Shown one piece after another: positions 9,030 through 19,439 of a stretch of 64,000 bases of DNA. Within the stretch, counting starts at the first letter, position 1; the number at the start of each line of letters is the position of its first letter. Below the pieces are notes generated by a model. It did not search any database. It worked only from the letters and a program-made list of their open reading frames with translations, and was not told the DNA's origin. Both the position numbers and the translations under genes were made by a program. This stretch comes from Liolophura sinensis (taxonomy: Eukaryota; Mollusca; Polyplacophora; Chitonida; Chitonidae), in contig NC_088301.1 of NCBI RefSeq assembly GCF_032854445.1, forward strand, positions 2,354,001-2,418,000, in the 5' to 3' direction.

Positions 9030-11037
9030 AGACAACATTATACAGTGAAATTGTCGAGGTGTTTAAGTTAATCTTATGGAAAAAACACAGCTAGTTCAAG
9101 TTTTAAATCCAGTTGCCCTGTGTCCTCAGGAAACTCATTTGAAGACATCTGACAAAGATAATATATCTCTTAAAAAGTATAAACTTTATTGCACTCATTC
9201 TGGTGAGGAAGAGCGAACTTGTGGCGGCGCCTCTATTTTCGTAAATAATAATAAAATTCACAGCCCTGTTGATCTCGTTACTGAGCTTCAGGCTGTGGCC
9301 GTCCGTGTTTCTTTGTCGGAAACAGTTATTTTATGTTCGGTATATATTCCTCCTCATTCTTCTTTGTAAGTTTCTGAATTACGTAACTTCAAAGAAGACC
9401 TACCACCCGTTTTTTTTATTATGGGGGATTTTAATGGACATAACCCTTTATGGGGTAGTAATAATGTAAATAAATAAAGAAAAACATAGGAAGATGTTTT
9501 ATCGAAACATGAACTGTGCTATTTCAATGATGGTTCTAATACCTATTTACATCCAGGTAATGGTTCATATTCTGCTATAGATCTCACCATCACGGATCCA
9601 TCACTTCTCCCTGATTTTTCTTGGAATATGCATGACGATCTTTGTGGTAGTGACCATTTTCCTATTCTCCTGGAACATCTCACTACTAATTCTTTAGAGC
9701 GTGTAGCCTGATGGAAGTTCGTTAAAGCAGATTGGGTGGCATTTGAGATGTTCTGTGAGGGTGACATCACTCCAGAGAATTTCAATGCTGCTGATAACAC
9801 TGTCTTCAAATTCAATGAACTTATAGTAACAGCAGCTGATAGAACCATACCAAAAACCTCGAAAAATCCAAAATACAAAAGTAAACCTATGTACGATAAT
9901 GATGTCGCAAAGCCATAAAGGACCGTAAAAAGGCCGAGCCCAGATTTAATCACTGTCCTAATAATAATAATTTCAACCAGGTTCGTATATTTAGAGCTAA
10001 GGCTCGTGGATAACTGAAGTCCAAGAGACGATCTTGTTGGCAAAATTTTGTTTCAGGCATTACGTCAAAAACATTTATGCGTAAGATCTGGAACATGGTT
10101 CAGAAACTTACGGACAAAAATAATCAAGCCAAAGTTCAGCATTTAAGAAATGGAGATACCTTATTATCATCTCCATCTGTTAGAGCCAATAAACTAACTG
10201 CACGATATCTCAGAAGTCTTCCGCTAAGAATTACACTGCTGAGTTTCAGCATATTAAAAACCAAAAGGAGAAAATAAAGCTGCCTTTTTCTTCTAAGAAT
10301 TTAGAAGATTATAATCAACCATTTACCATGGTCGTCTTGAAGGGAGACGTGTATTATCCCGATCCCTAAACCCGGTAAGTCTCATGCCGATCCAAATAAT
10401 AATCGTCCCATAACTCTTACCAGCTGTAATGATAGACTGATAGGCTGATAAATGATAGACTTGTTTGGTCTCTTGAAACCAGACAGCTTTTACCTAATAT
10501 TCAGTGTGGTTTTCGTCAAGGTCGATCTAATTTTTAATTGTTTTCTGAACGTGAATTTAAGGTAAGAGTTCACTCTCTCCCACTGTCATGAGCAGGAGAT
10601 GGGGGTGGCACAGGGCAGTATTCTTTCCCCAAAACTGTTTAGCATAAAAATTAATAGCCTAGCTAAAACGTTAACATCTGGCATAAAGGGATCTTTATAT
10701 GTACATGATTTCCTTATATGCTACCGTGCTAAAAAGATGAATAACATCGAGCGGCAACTTAAGCTTTGTCTCAATAAAAATAAAATCGAAAAATGGGCTG
10801 AGGCCAATGGTTGTAGATTTTCAACATCTAAATCCGTTGGTATGCATTTTTGTAATAAACGGAAAGCTAATCTAGACCTGAAGCTTAAATTTTGTGGTGA
10901 ACCAGTAAAGGTTGTTAGAGAAAATATATTTTTATCGGTTATATTTGATAAGAAATTATCTTTTAAATCTCATATCAAAATGCTTAAAGCTAAATGTACA
11001 GCGGCTCCCGATATAATTTATGGTCGTGTCTAGCACT
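9030..11037 (+). pseudogene. LINE ORF2 of L2 (endonuclease and C-part of RT)
   Basis: The APE-type endonuclease is recognisable in 9076-9700: ALCPQETHLKTSD, SIFVNNNKIHSP, ILCSVYIPP, MGDFNGHNPLWGS, then LTITDPSLLPDFSW-like text and DDLCGSDHFPI. Missing RT fingers are followed by MGVAQGSILSPKLFSIKIN (10599-) and SLYVHDFLICYRAK, where the YVDD box reads YVHD. Asp to His at the catalytic box plus stops make it inactive. No RNase H remains before its tail. Confidence 0.85.
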
Positions 11038-11446
11038 GATTGGGGTGCTGAACGATCTGTTTTACTCAATCTATATCGTTCTCTGGCGGGGTCTAAATTG
11101 GGCTATTTATGGTGCCGCTAGGAAAAATCATATCTTAAAATGTTGTCGCTGGCGATGCTGTCATTGATTACTTAAAATATATAGGTTTATACTATAAGAT
11201 GTAACTGTTCTTACATTATTTCTTGTTTATACAAACAGATTAGAATTTTAAAAATGACTGTGGTTTCAAGTTTAAACGGAGGTTTGGTTGTTTTATCGGG
11301 CTTTAAACACGTTTGTCCTTTTTATTTGATTTATATGTTATTCTCTTCTTGAAAACCCTTTACTGCTTTATAGATTAAAACATGTTCTTGCCACGATGTG
11401 GCTGAAAATTTGCCTATGTGGTGTATGGTCATAATCATTCATTCAT

Positions 11447-12212
11447 GTTAAAATGTTGGATCCGGTCCATCACCAAGGTCTGGGGCTCATCCTCACAGTC
11501 AAACATAGACAAATAATTAAATGAGGTAAAGATATTATATTTTGTTTGGATACCACGTTATTTTGGTATTCATGGAAACACAGTCGTAGGCAGGGAGGCG
11601 AAAGCTCCTCTATATAAACATGTGCCCGGGTTAAAATCCTTTATACTGAAGTCCAATATTCTTAAATATTTTCGTCGCCTTTGGTAGGGTGAATGGGGCT
11701 TGCAGGTCCATAATAAACTGCATGAAAGTCATCCTGATATCGGCTACAATACTTATACTTTTGGAAAGTCTCGTAGAGACCAAGCAGTTTAAACTGCATG
11801 TCGTATTGGGTATTCTCGTCTAACACACAATTTCATACTAGATGGGAGTAGCGCTCCCGAGTGTGTTGGATGTGATGCACAAAACGGCATCAAATATATC
11901 CTGGTTGACTGTGTAGACTTTGCCTCTGTTCGACAAAGATTCTACACTTTCAACTCCATATATGATTTATTTGCCAGCGTCGCTGGCGTTATAGATTTCT
12001 AGATATACTATTTTTAAAATATGCTGCTTTTCGAGTTTTAACTCTTGTTTTTCTTTTATTTGATTTTAAACATGTCTGAAGATTTTGTTTCATTTTGAAT
12101 ATTCTCACTGTCATATCGAAAATCACATGTTTTCACCCTGTTCTCGCCAGAATATGGCTGAAATATTGCCGTTGTGGTGTTAAGCCATAATCATTCATTC
12201 ATTTGTTCTTTA
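11447..12212 (+). mobile_element. I-type LINE copy L2b, 5'-truncated
   Basis: It begins at TTAAAATGTTGGATCC, immediately after the (CATT)n tail of L2. It keeps a scrap of post-RT sequence, skips into late RNase H (GGTATTCATGGAAACACAGTCG), holds the C-terminal Cys/His region (GATGGGAGTAGCGCTCCCGAG), and ends in CATAATCATTCATTCATT at 12205. It contains internal deletion and frameshifts, and no complete domain. Confidence 0.82.
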
Positions 12213-12226
12213 TGTACATTCTCTGG

Positions 12227-12400
12227 GGGCCGGGGTGGTTAACACGCCAGCTGGGCACACAGACTTAGGAACTTCTCACCACTGCTGACGCTTCGAGTTC
12301 AGTGCCATCTCATGCTGGCTTCCTTTCCGGCTGTAGGTGGCAAGGTATGACAGCAACCTGGGGATGGTCGTGAGTTTCCCCGGCATTTGGTACAGAAGGT
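12227..12400 (+). mobile_element. SINE-1, diverged and 3'-truncated
   Basis: GGGGCCGGGGTGGTTAACAC is a decayed head, followed by CGAGTTCAGTGCCATCTCATGCTGGCTTCC and GGATGGTCGTGAGTTTCC, matching the SINE-1 body. The TACGGCGTAAAACACC tail is missing where PLE sequence starts. Confidence 0.75.
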
Positions 12401-12424
12401 TGCCCAACTTCGCCAGATAAGATG

Positions 12425-13110
12425 TACCCAAACCAGGGCGGTTTCCTATCTCTCACACTTTACGAGAAGAGGGATAGTTTCAGTTGACGTCAATTTTCCT
12501 TGCTTGGACAGCGAATACCATATCGACATGCTTATAGCCTGTACATATCTTACCTCGCAGCATTTTTTAGATCCTGTGTGTTGTGTGGTGATTTCGATCA
12601 ACGTGATAAATTATCACAGCAAAAACTATTGTATCAAGGGTATTCCATCAAACGCCTTCACTTCAAGTTTCTTAATGTTACAATGATTATAATTTTTTGG
12701 TAAATAAATATGGACAGTGGGTGAAGAATCTCTGGCGCTCTGCTTTATGATTGTGTATAACTTCGCTTGACGTGCTAAGGTCGCCACATTGGATATTTGA
12801 ATAGCTGCATTCGAAGCACAACTGAGATACATATTTTGTTATCAACAACTTTTTTTCTAGCATGGTAAACGAGTTGAATACTGATTTCACTCATTCACCT
12901 CGAATATACCTTGTCTTTCAGACATCACTGAAAACTGTTGACTGCTTCTCTTTGAATAGTCCCGTCCTATTTTCCCTTTTTATATACTTTCTTGGTTCTT
13001 TGGTACATATAGTTTGTGTTAAGCGTTGTTTAGCAATAAGCCTTGTGATTATTGACCTGGGACGTTCATCTTGGTTGAGGGCTAGTATACGAATGTCTGT
13101 TTCGACGTTC
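12425..13110 (+). mobile_element. PLE fragment P0 (C-terminal coding end and 3' UTR)
   Basis: Broken frames match the end of the PLE ORF seen intact in P2: text equivalent to SRLVAFVRSC, then NKYGQWVKNLWRSAL near 12700-12745. The 3' UTR block (GCTGCATTCGAAGCACAACTGAGATACATA) is shared with P2, P4, P5 and P6. The copy ends near GTCTGTTTCGACG at about 13100, the same end point as P5 and P6. Confidence 0.78.
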
Positions 13111-13700
13111 ACTGTACTCAGAAAAATGGCCTAAATACTTAAGCAGAAATACGTATTTTAATTTTGCCAAAATGTGACAGATCACGTTATAAAGTTTATG
13201 TTGTATATATGAAGGCAAAAGTTAATCAAAACTAACGTTTAAAAGAACACAGAAATACGAACGTGAACGTTATATATATACTTATCTAACCTCCCTGACC
13301 CCGATTTTCTATTTTACCGTAGCAGGTCCCTTCTGTCTGCAGATTTATTTGGTGGCCTGTTAGATCAGGTTTGAAATTCATGCCTAACTTTTGGATATTT
13401 AACGATGTGATATAAACTGTCAGAAGTTTTACCACGGTGTAGTTTGTAAGTAGTGTAGACGAATAATTCGCAGGTAATTTATCAGAAGTTGGTTTATACA
13501 ATAGATATTTTGTAAAGCCAGTCAATATTCCCATAGTTCCTGTTTTCAATACTTGAATCTTTAATCACAATGGTCTGTTCTATTTCCGCGTTTGGCGTAT
13601 TTAGGAATTTTAGTTATACCCATTTTCTTCACAGATTGTCTTTCTCGCCACATGGCGGGTCAACACTGGCGGAAACTGTTTGGCGGATCCAAGATAATAA
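13111..13700 (+). other. Between PLE pieces, no gene recognised
   Basis: The stretch is AT-rich. A 69-codon open stretch at 13570-13779 spans the junction into PLE P1 and its first part matches nothing I know. It may be the 5' leader of P1. Confidence 0.4.
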
Positions 13701-14858
13701 ACTGGTCGGTGGCACACAGCAAGTGCTTGTTTTCTACATCTGTCTCGTAAATATGCCGACACTTGGCTTGAGTTTGTAAAGAAAAAGGTTGAATGTGCAA
13801 TTCATCATATTAATAATAATGCCCGTGCGACAGCTAATCAAGCTGGATCAAGCACGGATCCTACCGTGTGAAAAATACTCGATGACCCTCAGAGAAAATA
13901 CGTTACTGTTTCTGCAAAGCTACTAATATAATATTTGTATGCAAGCATTATTAGTATCAGGTTTTTTTAGAAGAGCTTCATACCACCATAACAATTGCCG
14001 CAACGTTTAACGTATTCAAGAACGACCAATACTCTTGAGAAACTATTTGAAAAGCACTAGCCCTTTCTCAAAAAGAGGCGTATATATTGGTCTAGAAGCT
14101 GCACAACAAAACTTGCACCCACTCACTTAACCAAGGCACGACAAAAAGTACAGTTATATTTGAAAGAGTACTATTGTGCAGTTGACATAAAAATTAAGGT
14201 GTCAACGGTATGAGGATCCTTACGAACTCAAAACGTCTTACTGAAGAACTAGACGCTTAAATGCACTTACAGTATTAGGACATATCTACTTGGGATCTTT
14301 CCACTCTCTATACTACAATTCCTCACGCAGATTTAATTGATAGGATTTCATCACTAATTGTATTGGTGTTGAATAAAACCTTTCACGGCTACATTAACGT
14401 AAAAGGCAACAAAGCCGTCTTGAGTTCAACTTCTTACAAGGGCAACCATTCATGGGATGTTTCCATGTTCATTGAGTTGCTTGAATTTCTCATTATTAAC
14501 ATTTATGTGAAATTCGGGGAAACCATATATCATCATTGTATAGGTATGGTTAAAATTTGTGACCCCCTTTTGGCCGAGCCATACCTGTTCTCAAATGAAT
14601 GTGACTATATGCAGAAACCATTAAGGAGTAATTCTTGCCCGGCTCGATATTTCTCTTTCACTAAACGGTATATTGATGATCTCATGGCTTTAAACATGCC
14701 ACATACAGCCAAGATGGTGGAAGATATTTACCCACCTTCGCCGTATTTAAAGGAAGCCACAGATCCTCCAAACGGTACATCTTAGCTGGATTTAAAGAGC
14801 AAAACGGTTTTCTCTCTCACAGACTTTACGACAAGAGGGATAGTTTCAATTTTGATTC
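13701..14858 (+). mobile_element. PLE copy P1 (RT region), broken at its 3' side
   Basis: From YADTWLEFVKKKVE-like text at 13755, through a DPTV segment (about 13858) and LEKLFEKH, to the RT: LGSFHSLYYN (decayed palm-A motif), then 140 open codons at 14363-14785 with SWDVSMFIELLEFLI, CDPLLAEPYLFS and a perfect TKRYIDDLMALN catalytic box. The sequence LYDKRDSFNFD breaks off at 14858, just before the gypsy LTR. Stops and shifts lie between the blocks. No endonuclease domain is visible. Confidence 0.85.
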
Positions 14859-14863
14859 CCCCG

Positions 14864-15143
14864 TGGGGTCTCCGGGGTGATAAGAATAGGACCTCAGCCC
14901 TCTAGGCAAGCTTAGACTAGCCTAGAGCTCTCCCGCGTGGGCCCGGTGAATAGAACTGGCTCACATTTTTTGTGTGCTCGATTGTGTGAGATGCACTGGT
15001 GTAGCACTTGTATGAGAGTCTTTGTGCCATTGCGTTCAGCTTGTTATTTAAGATTTTACTGGGAACCTTAACAACTCGTACACAGCCTCGTACATTGTCA
15101 GTGTGTGCACAATAGCGAGTGAGCAGCTACATCACATGTTACA
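14864..15143 (-). repeat. 3' LTR of Ty3/gypsy element B
   Basis: On the minus strand it starts TGTAACATGTGATG at 15143, right after a polypurine tract, and by TG...CA logic ends AGACCCCA at 14864, next to broken PLE sequence. Length is about 280 bp. Its first 65 bp recur exactly at 18877-18941. The inner end is inferred, because no complete second LTR is available. Confidence 0.78.
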
Positions 15144-15158
15144 TCTCCCTTCTTTTCG
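15144..15158 (-). other. Polypurine tract
   Basis: The minus strand reads CGAAAAGAAGGGAGA directly before the LTR start TGTAACATG, the expected place and composition for the plus-strand primer. Confidence 0.85.
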
Positions 15159-15565
15159 AGTTATTCGTTATGCAATTACGTAAAGAGCATTACAGATATA
15201 ACTGGTTGGGTTCATTTAACCTTTAGCTCAGAACTTTCGAGCTGGAAGCCACAATAAACAGATGGAATGAGGGTTAATGCATTATCAAATGAATTGCAAC
15301 ACTGTGCATTATCAAGCATGTAAAAACACATCGAAGAGGTTACCCAAAGTCAGTTGGATCACCACAGTATAGAATGTAAGTTAGAGTGAGATCCATTTCC
15401 CTTTAGAGTCTCTGCATCATCAATGTTCATTTATGTTGATTAAATCATTGTATATACAGTTCAAAACACAAATCACCAAAGTCATTTGGAAACGCGTGTG
15501 GCTTCTACGGAATGTCAATATCACTATTGTCACTTCACGGTTTAACAGTCCATAATATGGTTCAC

Positions 15566-17038
15566 TTATTTGTCCATCACGAAGTCCTTAAACCATTGCG
15601 GTTTGGTCACCACACGACCAGACCTAGTAACTCGTTGGTCTGCATTAATGTCACTTGCAGGAGGAACTTCGCGTTCTCCGGTTGGCGTACTTGAAGACAG
15701 CGGCTGATCGGGTGTCTGGGGGTCAGTGTCATAGGGAGGTGATACACTGAAACTTACACCAGACTTGCGCAGATGACGACGGTTTCTGCGTAATGTTCGA
15801 TTGTCCTCCGTGACCACATTGTATGATCTACTGTTCACTGATCCGGTAATTTGGGCTTTTTGCCAAGTCTGTCCACGCACCTGTCCTTGCGGCTGAATCT
15901 GTACCACATCCCCTTTCCTTAGCATGGGAAGGTCTCTTGTACCTCTGTTGTAGTACATCTCTTGTCGTTTTCGCTGGTGTCGGAACTTCGGCGAGAAGTG
16001 GGAAACACGTGGTTTAAGCTGTTTTGGAATAGTCGGGAGCAGTGTCCTTGTTCTACGGCTCATAAGTCTTTGTACAGGACTAGCATCGACACCTTGTGTC
16101 GGGGTGTTGCGGAAGTCAAGAATTGCCAAATATGGGTCAGTCCTGGACGCTTTTGACTTCCGCATCAGGGACTTAGCTGTTTTCACTGCATTTTCAGCCT
16201 TACCATTACTCTGTGGGAAACCTGGAGAGGACGTTTTCGTCTGAAAATCCCATTTTCGGCTGAACTTGTGAAACTCTTCCGATGTGTAGTTGGACGCATT
16301 ATCGGATATAAAGATTTCTGGGATTCCGTGTCTGGCAAACTGGGCTTTCAGTTTACAGATTATGGTAGAACTGGTTGTATTTTCCAGGTAGTCTAGTTCC
16401 CAGAAATTGGAGTTGTAATCCACTGTGACTAAATAGTCATTGCCATCAAATGTAAATACATCACTGCCTACCTTCGCCCATGGTCTGTCAGGGATTACAT
16501 GCGGGTGTAAGGTTTCCTTTGGCTGCTTGCTTCCATAGGAACGGCAAATGTCACACTTCTCAATGAAGTCCTTAACTGCAGCACTCATCCCTGGCCAGTA
16601 GACACAATCTCGAGCTCTACGGCAACATTCTTCAATACCCACATGTGATGAGTGGATACGATGTAGCATATCTGCCCGTAGAGATTGAGGTATGACAATT
16701 TGCTGACCTTTGAGAATAACGCCAGTTGTCAGCTCATCTCTCAGGTTGAAGTAGGGTACCACTGCTGGCGGTAAGTTGTCCGTGCGTTCAGGCCATCCTT
16801 CCTGAATCACTCGAATTAGAAATTGGAAACCACTGTCAGCAGCAGTATGGTCTCTCACATCTTGTAACCTCGTGGGTGTTATAGGTAGGTTGGAGACTTG
16901 GTTAACAGTTTCCATTTCAGTAGCAAATGAACTGGGCTTGTGAGGAAGTGGTGCCCGGCTCAGTGTATCCGCTAAGTACATGAATTTTCCAGGATGGTAG
17001 GCGATTGTAGCATTGTAGACTTGTAAACGAAGCAACAT
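15566..17038 (-). pseudogene. End of RNase H plus integrase of gypsy B (490 codons open)
   Basis: The open stretch begins at the RNase H/tether junction (YHPGKFMYLADTLSRAPL), continues to an H2C2 finger (His126-132 region, Cys162 and Cys165), then the DDE core: Asp193 (KVGSDVFTF), Asp246 (ISDNASNY) and Glu282 (GKAENAVK), with Asp-Glu spacing of 35. A basic C-terminal domain follows (RKGDVVQIQPQGQVRG) and the protein ends WFKDFVMDK. All catalytic residues are intact. It is cut from the upstream frame by a single TGA at about 17041, where CGA (Arg) is expected, a typical CpG transition. The integrase itself could fold normally. Confidence 0.92.
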
Positions 17039-17041
17039 TCG

Positions 17042-18286
17042 CTGTAGTCATTTGGGAGCTTTGTTGAGAGGTTTCTTGGCTATAATTTCTAGGGGTTTAT
17101 GATCCGACTGTATGGTCACATGTCTCCCATAAGTGTAGTTATGGAATTTCTCCAATCCAAATACTACAGCCAACAGCTCCTTTTCTATCTGTGCATACCT
17201 GCGTTCTGCGTCAGACAGAGTTCTACTCGCAAATGCAACGGGTTGTCCATTCTGTGTTATCGTGGTTCCAAGTCCTGTGTCGGACGCGTCACACTGCAAG
17301 CTAAGTTCCTCTTTCACGTCGTAGAAGCGTAGTACGGGATCAGTGCTCACTAAAGTCTTGATTTTCTCTAGTGCAGCATCATGAGTAGCATCCCAGTGCC
17401 AAGCAGTGTCTTTCAGTGTCAACTGTCTTAGCGGCCCACAGACGTCACTAAGCTGAGGTAAGAATTTCCTCAAGTAGTTTATAAATCCTACCAGTCTCTG
17501 TACAGCAGGAACATCTGTTGGTTTGGGCATCTCGCTTACGGGTCGCACTTTTTCTGGGTCCATCTTCAGCCCTTTGTCAGATATCACGTGGCCCATAAAA
17601 GTCACTTCCGGTCGGCGAAACTTGATTTTGTCAAAGTTCAGTTTGAGGTTCTTCTCCCGACAACGTTCCATTAGGTTCTCAAGATTTCTGTCGTGATCAC
17701 GTGATGCCTCTTCATAGGTGTCACCTTCTCCATACAGCAGTATGTCGTCGTGTATGGACTTGACGCACTTCAAGCCTTCCAGAGCTTGCTCCTGTCTCAG
17801 TTCGAAGACTTCCGGTGCAGAGGAAATACCGAATGGTAATCTACACCAATGATACCGCCCAAAAGGAGTATTGGAAGTAGTCAGATAGGAGCTCTCCTCA
17901 TCAAGTTCCACGTGCCAGAACCCGTTTTTAGCATCAAGGGTTGAGAAGATTTTAGCCTTAGTGAGTTCAGGTAAAATGTCCTCAATCGTAGGTATGGGGT
18001 GATGGCTACGTCGTATGGCTTGATTCAGATCGTTTGGGTCAATGCATATCCGGAGTTCATTCGGTTTCGAAACTAACACCATGCTAGATACCCACGGTGT
18101 CGGATCAGTAACAGGGGCAATTATGTTTAAGTCAGTCAGTCTCTGAAGTTAACTTTTGAGCTTATCCCTAAGAGCCACAGGGACTTTACGAGGGGGGTGC
18201 ACAACTGGAGAACAGCGGGGTCATTGTCAATCTTATACTTGCCCGCTAACAAACCAGTGCCTTGGAACACGTCTCTGTACTGTTAC
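17042..18286 (-). pseudogene. Reverse transcriptase-RNase H of gypsy B
   Basis: A 344-codon stretch from 18082 shows ELRICIDPNDLN, FSTLDAKNGFWHVEL (Asp50), RLPFGISSAPEVF and SIHDDILLYG (Asp112/Asp113), then the connection and RNase H: LQCDASDTG (Asp265), EKELLAVVF (Glu300) and SDHKPLE (Asp325). All acidic catalytic positions are present. The true N-terminus lies upstream (VTDPTPWVSS), past a stop and a frameshift near 18150-18210 that sit inside a duplicated block. Confidence 0.92.
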
Positions 18287-18472
18287 CGGATCAGTAACAG
18301 GGGCAATTATGTTTAAGTCAGTCAGTCTCTGAAGTTAACTTTTGAGCTTATCCCTAAGAGCCACAGGGACTTTACGAGGGGGGTGCACAACTGGAGAACA
18401 GCGGGGTCATTGTCAATCTTATACTTGCCCGCTAACAAACCAGTGCCTTGGAACACGTCTCTGTACTGTTTC
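18101..18472 (-). repeat. 186-bp exact tandem duplication in gypsy B
   Basis: 18101-18286 and 18287-18472 read the same, starting CGGATCAGTAACAGGGGCAA and ending GTCTCTGTACTGTT. The unit is 62 codons and lies across the protease-RT linker. Both copies carry the same frameshift and stop, so duplication followed inactivation, or the second copy is an assembly error. Confidence 0.9.
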
Positions 18473-18876
18473 TTTAACTGTTCCGGTGTTATAGGACTGT
18501 GAGTAGATTCAGAGGTGTTCTTACTCACTGGCAAGATGTTTTCAAAGTTCACATGTACTAAGTTCATGGCCTGGATAGCTTGAGAGCCCAGAATCGGCGA
18601 ACATGACTTGTCGTTCACGACTACAAATTCAGTTTTGTACCGTTTTCCATCTTTAGGGTTTTGAAGTTTCACCGAACATTTGCCAGCAGGCTTTATTGTA
18701 GACTTGTCGTACAAAGTTAACATTTATGAGGTTTGCTGAATGTTGTATGCAGAGAGGTCACCAAGTTCATGTGACGGGATGACATTGCATGTTGCACCGC
18801 AGTCAAGCTGGAACCTTACTTACTTACCTTTCACCAGCATGGTAGCGAAGATCCGCTTTGGAAAACGCTGTCCATT
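18322..18876 (-). pseudogene. Protease region of gypsy B
   Basis: From about 18876 the strand encodes VNGQRFPKRIFATMLVKG, a stop, then FQLDCGATCNVIP, the Asp-Cys-Gly-Ala active site of a retropepsin-like protease. After another stop, 133 open codons from 18723 continue (PILGSQAIQAMNL, matching the ILGxxA motif) into the linker before RT. Frame is lost near 18385. The segment directly joins LTR sequence at 18877 with no gag between. Confidence 0.8.
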
Positions 18877-18941
18877 TACACAGCCTCGTACATTGTCAGT
18901 GTGTGCACAATAGCGAGTGAGCAGCTACATCACATGTTACA
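18877..18941 (-). repeat. 65-bp remnant of the 5' LTR of gypsy B
   Basis: The segment is identical over 65 bp to 15079-15143, the 5' start of the 3' LTR. It is fused straight to protease coding sequence, so the remaining 215 bp of LTR, the primer site and gag are deleted. Confidence 0.88.
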
Positions 18942-19439
18942 ACCGGGAAGCGACCTGATTGCCGTGGGTTGCGACCCGTAATCTCGGTGGGCGGGATCCT
19001 GGTGGCTGAGGGCGTGTTGGTCTTGCGAGATCCTCACGCCCAACACGCCACTTTGGTCCTGACTTGGAGAGAGACGGGAGGTCGGATGGGCCTGGTCCGA
19101 TCAATCGGCTTGGTCACGTCTTGCCTCTGCGTGGTTTCAGTTTCCTCTATAACACCACTCTGTAGAAAACAATTGTTATTTCTCGAATTTCGTTTCCTGG
19201 ACTAGGTGTGAGGCGGTGGCTCGTGGGTCTCTCGATTAGTATGTGTCCAATGTGTGACATTATTCATTGCGTGGTGGGGAATTGGATTTGCATAAAAGGG
19301 GCATATGGTCGAGTATATCCTGCTGGATATTCTTAGGTGCAGCCATCGCCCTTGTCGGCACTGCGTGGTCGGTGGGGAACACATGGGGTGAATTCTGAAT
19401 ATATATCTATTATTATTGTCTTGCCTAAAACTTTCGTCC

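Larger units (their letters stand above)
8185..11446 (+). mobile_element. I-type LINE copy L2
   Basis: The copy contains the ORF1 zinc-knuckle region, endonuclease, parts of RT and the 3' tail. Internal losses include the N-terminal half of RT (junction near 10325) and everything between the post-RT region and the 3' UTR (junction near 11140). It ends in GGTCATAATCATTCATTCAT, directly followed by another 5'-truncated copy. Confidence 0.87.
14864..18941 (-). mobile_element. Ty3/gypsy element B, standard order, gag deleted
   Basis: Minus-strand order is a 65-bp LTR stub, protease, RT, RNase H, integrase, polypurine tract, LTR. The order and the IHDDILLYG box resemble the Mag/K02A2.6-like section of Ty3/gypsy. 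About 4 kb remain and no gag is present. Coding damage is light (one stop between RNase H and integrase, one frameshift and one stop ahead of RT), so it is younger than its neighbours. Flanks ACCGG and CCCCG give no clear target duplication. Confidence 0.88.

Noticed and set aside
14863-15142. Spliced-retrocopy origin for the 65-bp LTR stub fused to pol
   Set aside because: Reverse transcription of a spliced LTR transcript would rebuild a full LTR at the 5' end; a deletion explains the stub better.
18969-19205. 78-codon stretch in the LINE leader as a protein
   Set aside because: It sits in a GC-rich untranslated-looking block with palindromes, and no homologous frame exists in L4.
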